DNA from: Methyloversatilis sp. | GTDB taxonomy: Bacteria; Pseudomonadota; Gammaproteobacteria; Burkholderiales; Rhodocyclaceae | NCBI GenBank assembly: GCA_016791045.1 | Contig: JAEUNO010000032.1 | Location: 62,001 to 126,000 of the forward strand | Direction: 5' to 3' | DNA: 64,000 bases | Part shown: positions 61,773 to 64,000 of the stretch, piece after piece | Layout: each line of letters starts with the position of its first letter | Position numbering within the stretch: position 1 is the first letter of the stretch | Notes under the pieces: model-generated | Database searches by the model: none | Told to the model about the DNA's origin: nothing | What the model saw: only the letters and a program-made list of their open reading frames with translations | Program-made: the position numbers and the translations under genes

Positions 61773-63385
61773 GCCTTGCCAGCCTGATTTCGCCGCATCT
61801 GCCGGTGCTCACCGTGCTGCTGCCGGCCTTCACCGCAATGCTGCTGGTGCTGATCGGCGACAGCCGCGAACGCCTGGTGCTGGCGCGGCGTATCGCCCTG
61901 GCGTCGGTCTCCCTCGGCCTGCTGCTGGCGCTCAAGCTTGCACTCGACGCACATGGCGGCGAGCTGCGCGTGTATCGCGTCGGCGACTGGCCGGCGCCGT
62001 TCGGCATCGTGCTGGTGGTCGACCGGCTGTCGGCCCTGATGCTGGTGCTCACGCAGGCGGTCGCGCTGCCGGTGCTGCTGTATGCGAGCGGCGGCTGGGA
62101 CAGTCACGGCCGGCATTTTCATGCGCTGATCCAGTTCCAGCTGATGGGTCTGTGCGGCGCCTTCGTCACCGGCGACCTGTTCAACCTGTTCGTGTTTTTC
62201 GAAGTGCTGCTGATCGCCTCCTACGTGCTGCTTGTTCACGGCCAGGGCAAGGAGCGCTTCCGCGTCGGCGTTCAGTACGTGGCGATCAACCTCGCCGCGT
62301 CGGCGCTGTTCCTGATCGGTGTGTCACTGATCTACGCCGTGACCGGCACACTCAACATGGCCGATCTGGCGCAGCGCGTACCGCGGGTCACCGGTGACGA
62401 GGCGCTGGTGCTGCAGGCGGCGGCGCTCATCCTGCTGGTGGTGTTCGGTGTCAAGGCAGCCATGTTGCCGCTCTACCTCTGGCTGCCGGCGACCTATGCG
62501 GCGGCCAGCGCGCCGGTGGCGGCACTGTTCGCGCTGATGACCAAGGTCGGCGTGTACAGCATCGTGCGGGTGCACGGCGTCATTTTCGGAGCAGACGGTG
62601 GCGCCTCGGCGCTGGTGGCCGAACCCTGGCTGCTGCCGCTGGCGTTGGGCACCAGCGCGCTGGCCGTGTTCGGCGCGCTGGCCGCGCAGACCCTGCCGCG
62701 TCTGGTCGCCTATCTCACGATCGCGTCGGTCGGCACGATACTGGCGTCGCTCGGCCTGTTCAGCACCGCTGCCTGGTCCGCCGCACTCTATTACATGGCG
62801 CACAGCACGCTGGTCATCGCTGCGCTGTTCCTGCTGGTCGAACTGGTCGCGTCGCAACGTGGTGACGCCGACAGCCGGCTCGAAGCCGGCGCGCCGGTGG
62901 CGCAGCCGGTGCTGCTCGGCCTGATGCTGCTGCTGGCAGCCGCCTCGGCCGCCGGTCTGCCGCCGCTGCCGGGCTTCATCGGCAAGCTGATGGTGCTGCA
63001 GGCGTCGAGCGGCCACGAGGCGCAGGTGTGGATCTGGATCGTCGTGCTGTCGGTCGGTTTCCTGACGCTGGTCGGGCTGGCGCGCGCCGGCAGTCTGCTG
63101 TTCTGGAGCACTCGCCCCGAACTGGCGGGCACCGGTACCGCCGCGGGCGCCAGCAGCAAGCTGGTGCTCGCCACGATCGCACTGCTGGTCGGCGGCGTCG
63201 CGATGACCGTGCTGGCCGACCCGCTGAAGCGCTACACCGATGCTGCGGCTGCGCAGCTGACCGACCATCGCGCCTATGCGCTCGGCGTGCTGGGCGGCGA
63301 GGGCATCGACACCACGCTGCCCTATGTTTTCCCGCGGCCTGCCGCCGGCGTTCCGGCGGGGCAGGGTACGGAAGGAGGGCCGTGA
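61769..63385 (+). CDS. mnhD: Na+/H+ antiporter subunit D (NuoN/M-like)
   Basis: 538 residues, about fourteen helices. The proton-channel glutamate is in VFFEVLLIASYVLL near residue 144, with the lysine-bearing AAMLPLYLWLPATYAAASAPVAALF helix. It forms the second large antiporter-like subunit of the Mrp complex. The stop TGA shares its last base with the ATG of subunit E. Confidence 0.94.
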   Translation: MSLASLISPHLPVLTVLLPAFTAMLLVLIGDSRERLVLARRIALASVSLGLLLALKLALDAHGGELRVYRVGDWPAPFGIVLVVDRLSALMLVLTQAVALPVLLYASGGWDSHGRHFHALIQFQLMGLCGAFVTGDLFNLFVFFEVLLIASYVLLVHGQGKERFRVGVQYVAINLAASALFLIGVSLIYAVTGTLNMADLAQRVPRVTGDEALVLQAAALILLVVFGVKAAMLPLYLWLPATYAAASAPVAALFALMTKVGVYSIVRVHGVIFGADGGASALVAEPWLLPLALGTSALAVFGALAAQTLPRLVAYLTIASVGTILASLGLFSTAAWSAALYYMAHSTLVIAALFLLVELVASQRGDADSRLEAGAPVAQPVLLGLMLLLAAASAAGLPPLPGFIGKLMVLQASSGHEAQVWIWIVVLSVGFLTLVGLARAGSLLFWSTRPELAGTGTAAGASSKLVLATIALLVGGVAMTVLADPLKRYTDAAAAQLTDHRAYALGVLGGEGIDTTLPYVFPRPAAGVPAGQGTEGGP

Positions 63386-63891
63386 TGGCGACCGGAACAA
63401 TCCAACCGAAGCGCTGGCTGGCACACCCGTTCATGTCGGCCATCATTGCAGCCAGCTGGCTGCTGCTGCAGCAGTCGCTCGCCGTGCCGCAACTGATCAC
63501 CGCCACCGTGCTCGCGCTGGTGCTGCCGCGCGTTCTGGCGGGTTTTCTCGGGCCGCAGGTGAAGGTTTCGTCGTGGGCGACCGTCGTGCGCTTCGCCGGC
63601 ATCGTGCTGTGGGACATCGTGGTGTCCAACATCACGGTCGCAAAAATCGTGCTCAATCCGGCACGTGAGCCACAGCCGGCGTGGGTGCCGGTGCCGCTCG
63701 ACCTCCGGCACCCGAACGGCATCGCCTTGCTGGCGACGGTCATCACGACCACGCCAGGCACGGTGTCCTGCGTGATCGACGAGGACCGCCACGAAATCCT
63801 GGTGCACGCGCTCGACTGCAGCGACCCGGCCGCGATGGCGCAGGACATCAAGAATCGTTATGAACGACCGCTGCGGGAGATTTTCGAATGA
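63385..63891 (+). CDS. mnhE: Na+/H+ antiporter subunit E
   Basis: 168 residues: two to three N-terminal transmembrane helices and a cytoplasmic tail with the MnhE signature LLATVITTTPGTVSCVIDEDRHEILVHALD. Its overlap with both neighbours (one base and four bases) continues the compact operon. Confidence 0.93.
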   Translation: MATGTIQPKRWLAHPFMSAIIAASWLLLQQSLAVPQLITATVLALVLPRVLAGFLGPQVKVSSWATVVRFAGIVLWDIVVSNITVAKIVLNPAREPQPAWVPVPLDLRHPNGIALLATVITTTPGTVSCVIDEDRHEILVHALDCSDPAAMAQDIKNRYERPLREIFE

Positions 63892-64000
63892 TGCCGCTGG
63901 CCCTCGACATCGCCATCGCCGCCGTGGCACTCGCCATGCTGCTGTGCGCATTCCGCCTGTTCCGCGGCCCGGAAGTGACCGACCGCCTGCTGGCGCTCGA
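63888..64000 (+). CDS. mnhF: Na+/H+ antiporter subunit F, N-terminal part (cut by window end)
   Basis: 37 residues are present (MMPLALDIAIAAVALAMLL then RLFRGPEVTDRLLALD), ending in the MnhF motif DRLLALD. The ATG overlaps the subunit E stop. Subunit G is expected beyond the window edge. Confidence 0.88.
   Translation, partial: MMPLALDIAIAAVALAMLLCAFRLFRGPEVTDRLLAL

Overview
The window is GC-rich, densely packed, ordinary-looking chromosomal DNA, read here as a betaproteobacterium. The gene content points to a Rhodocyclales-type facultative methylotroph such as Methyloversatilis. It has PEP-CTERM/exosortase-sorted proteins, a quinoprotein-relay cluster next to an NAD-linked tungsten/molybdenum formate dehydrogenase, assimilatory nitrate reduction under apparent sigma-54/NtrC control, and an MNIO/bufferin copper-handling cluster. 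The genus is an inference; no rRNA or tRNA gene was seen.

Layout. 1-3.1 kb: S-adenosylmethionine by-product salvage (class II aldolase, MtnA, aminotransferase) and an S4 protein. 3.3-9.6 kb: a PEP-CTERM gene with a sigma-54-like promoter, then a CzcA/CusA-type RND efflux operon. 9.6-17.6 kb: two metallo-beta-lactamase-fold proteins, a SoxYZ-like carrier and a small Cys-rich secreted protein (quinoprotein relay system), then a two-subunit formate dehydrogenase ending in a strong terminator. 17.7-21.8 kb: a cobalamin riboswitch, two PEP-CTERM surface proteins (one DUF4465) and a BtuB-type TonB receptor. This B12-uptake unit with exosortase-sorted proteins is the most interesting system in the window. 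21.8-31 kb: housekeeping and stress genes (aspartoacylase family, SelO, COG0523 GTPase with a LysR regulator, pirin, a WrbA-like flavoprotein, parvulin, BolA, YciI, YciB, HU). 31.2-33.5 kb: YaaA, a TPR-like secreted protein and a Tat-exported dienelactone hydrolase.

33.5-43.9 kb is a nitrate-assimilation cluster on the minus strand (nirB, nirD, nitrate MFS transporter, PP2C-Ser/Thr kinase fusion, nasA, ybiB). It has two good sigma-54 promoters, an NtrC-like site and a structured nirB leader of about 490 nt. 44-50.7 kb: a chemoreceptor-type protein, a second ybiB, two overlapping beta-hydroxyacid dehydrogenases and an orphan sensor kinase. 50.8-54.9 kb: phospholipase A, AmtB with a sigma-54 promoter, and NADP-glutamate dehydrogenase; with nirB/nasA these form a nitrogen-scavenging set. 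54.9-57 kb: bufferin cluster bufA-bufB-bufC. 57.1-58.4 kb: a lone tyrosine recombinase. 58.6 kb to the end: an Mrp/Mnh Na+/H+ antiporter operon (A-B fusion, C, D, E, start of F) whose genes overlap by 1-4 bases.

The common thread is nutrient acquisition and C1/N metabolism: formate oxidation supplies NADH, nitrate and ammonium feed GdhA, and B12 and copper are handled by dedicated surface and periplasmic proteins. Most long antisense ORFs are GC-codon shadows and were left out.
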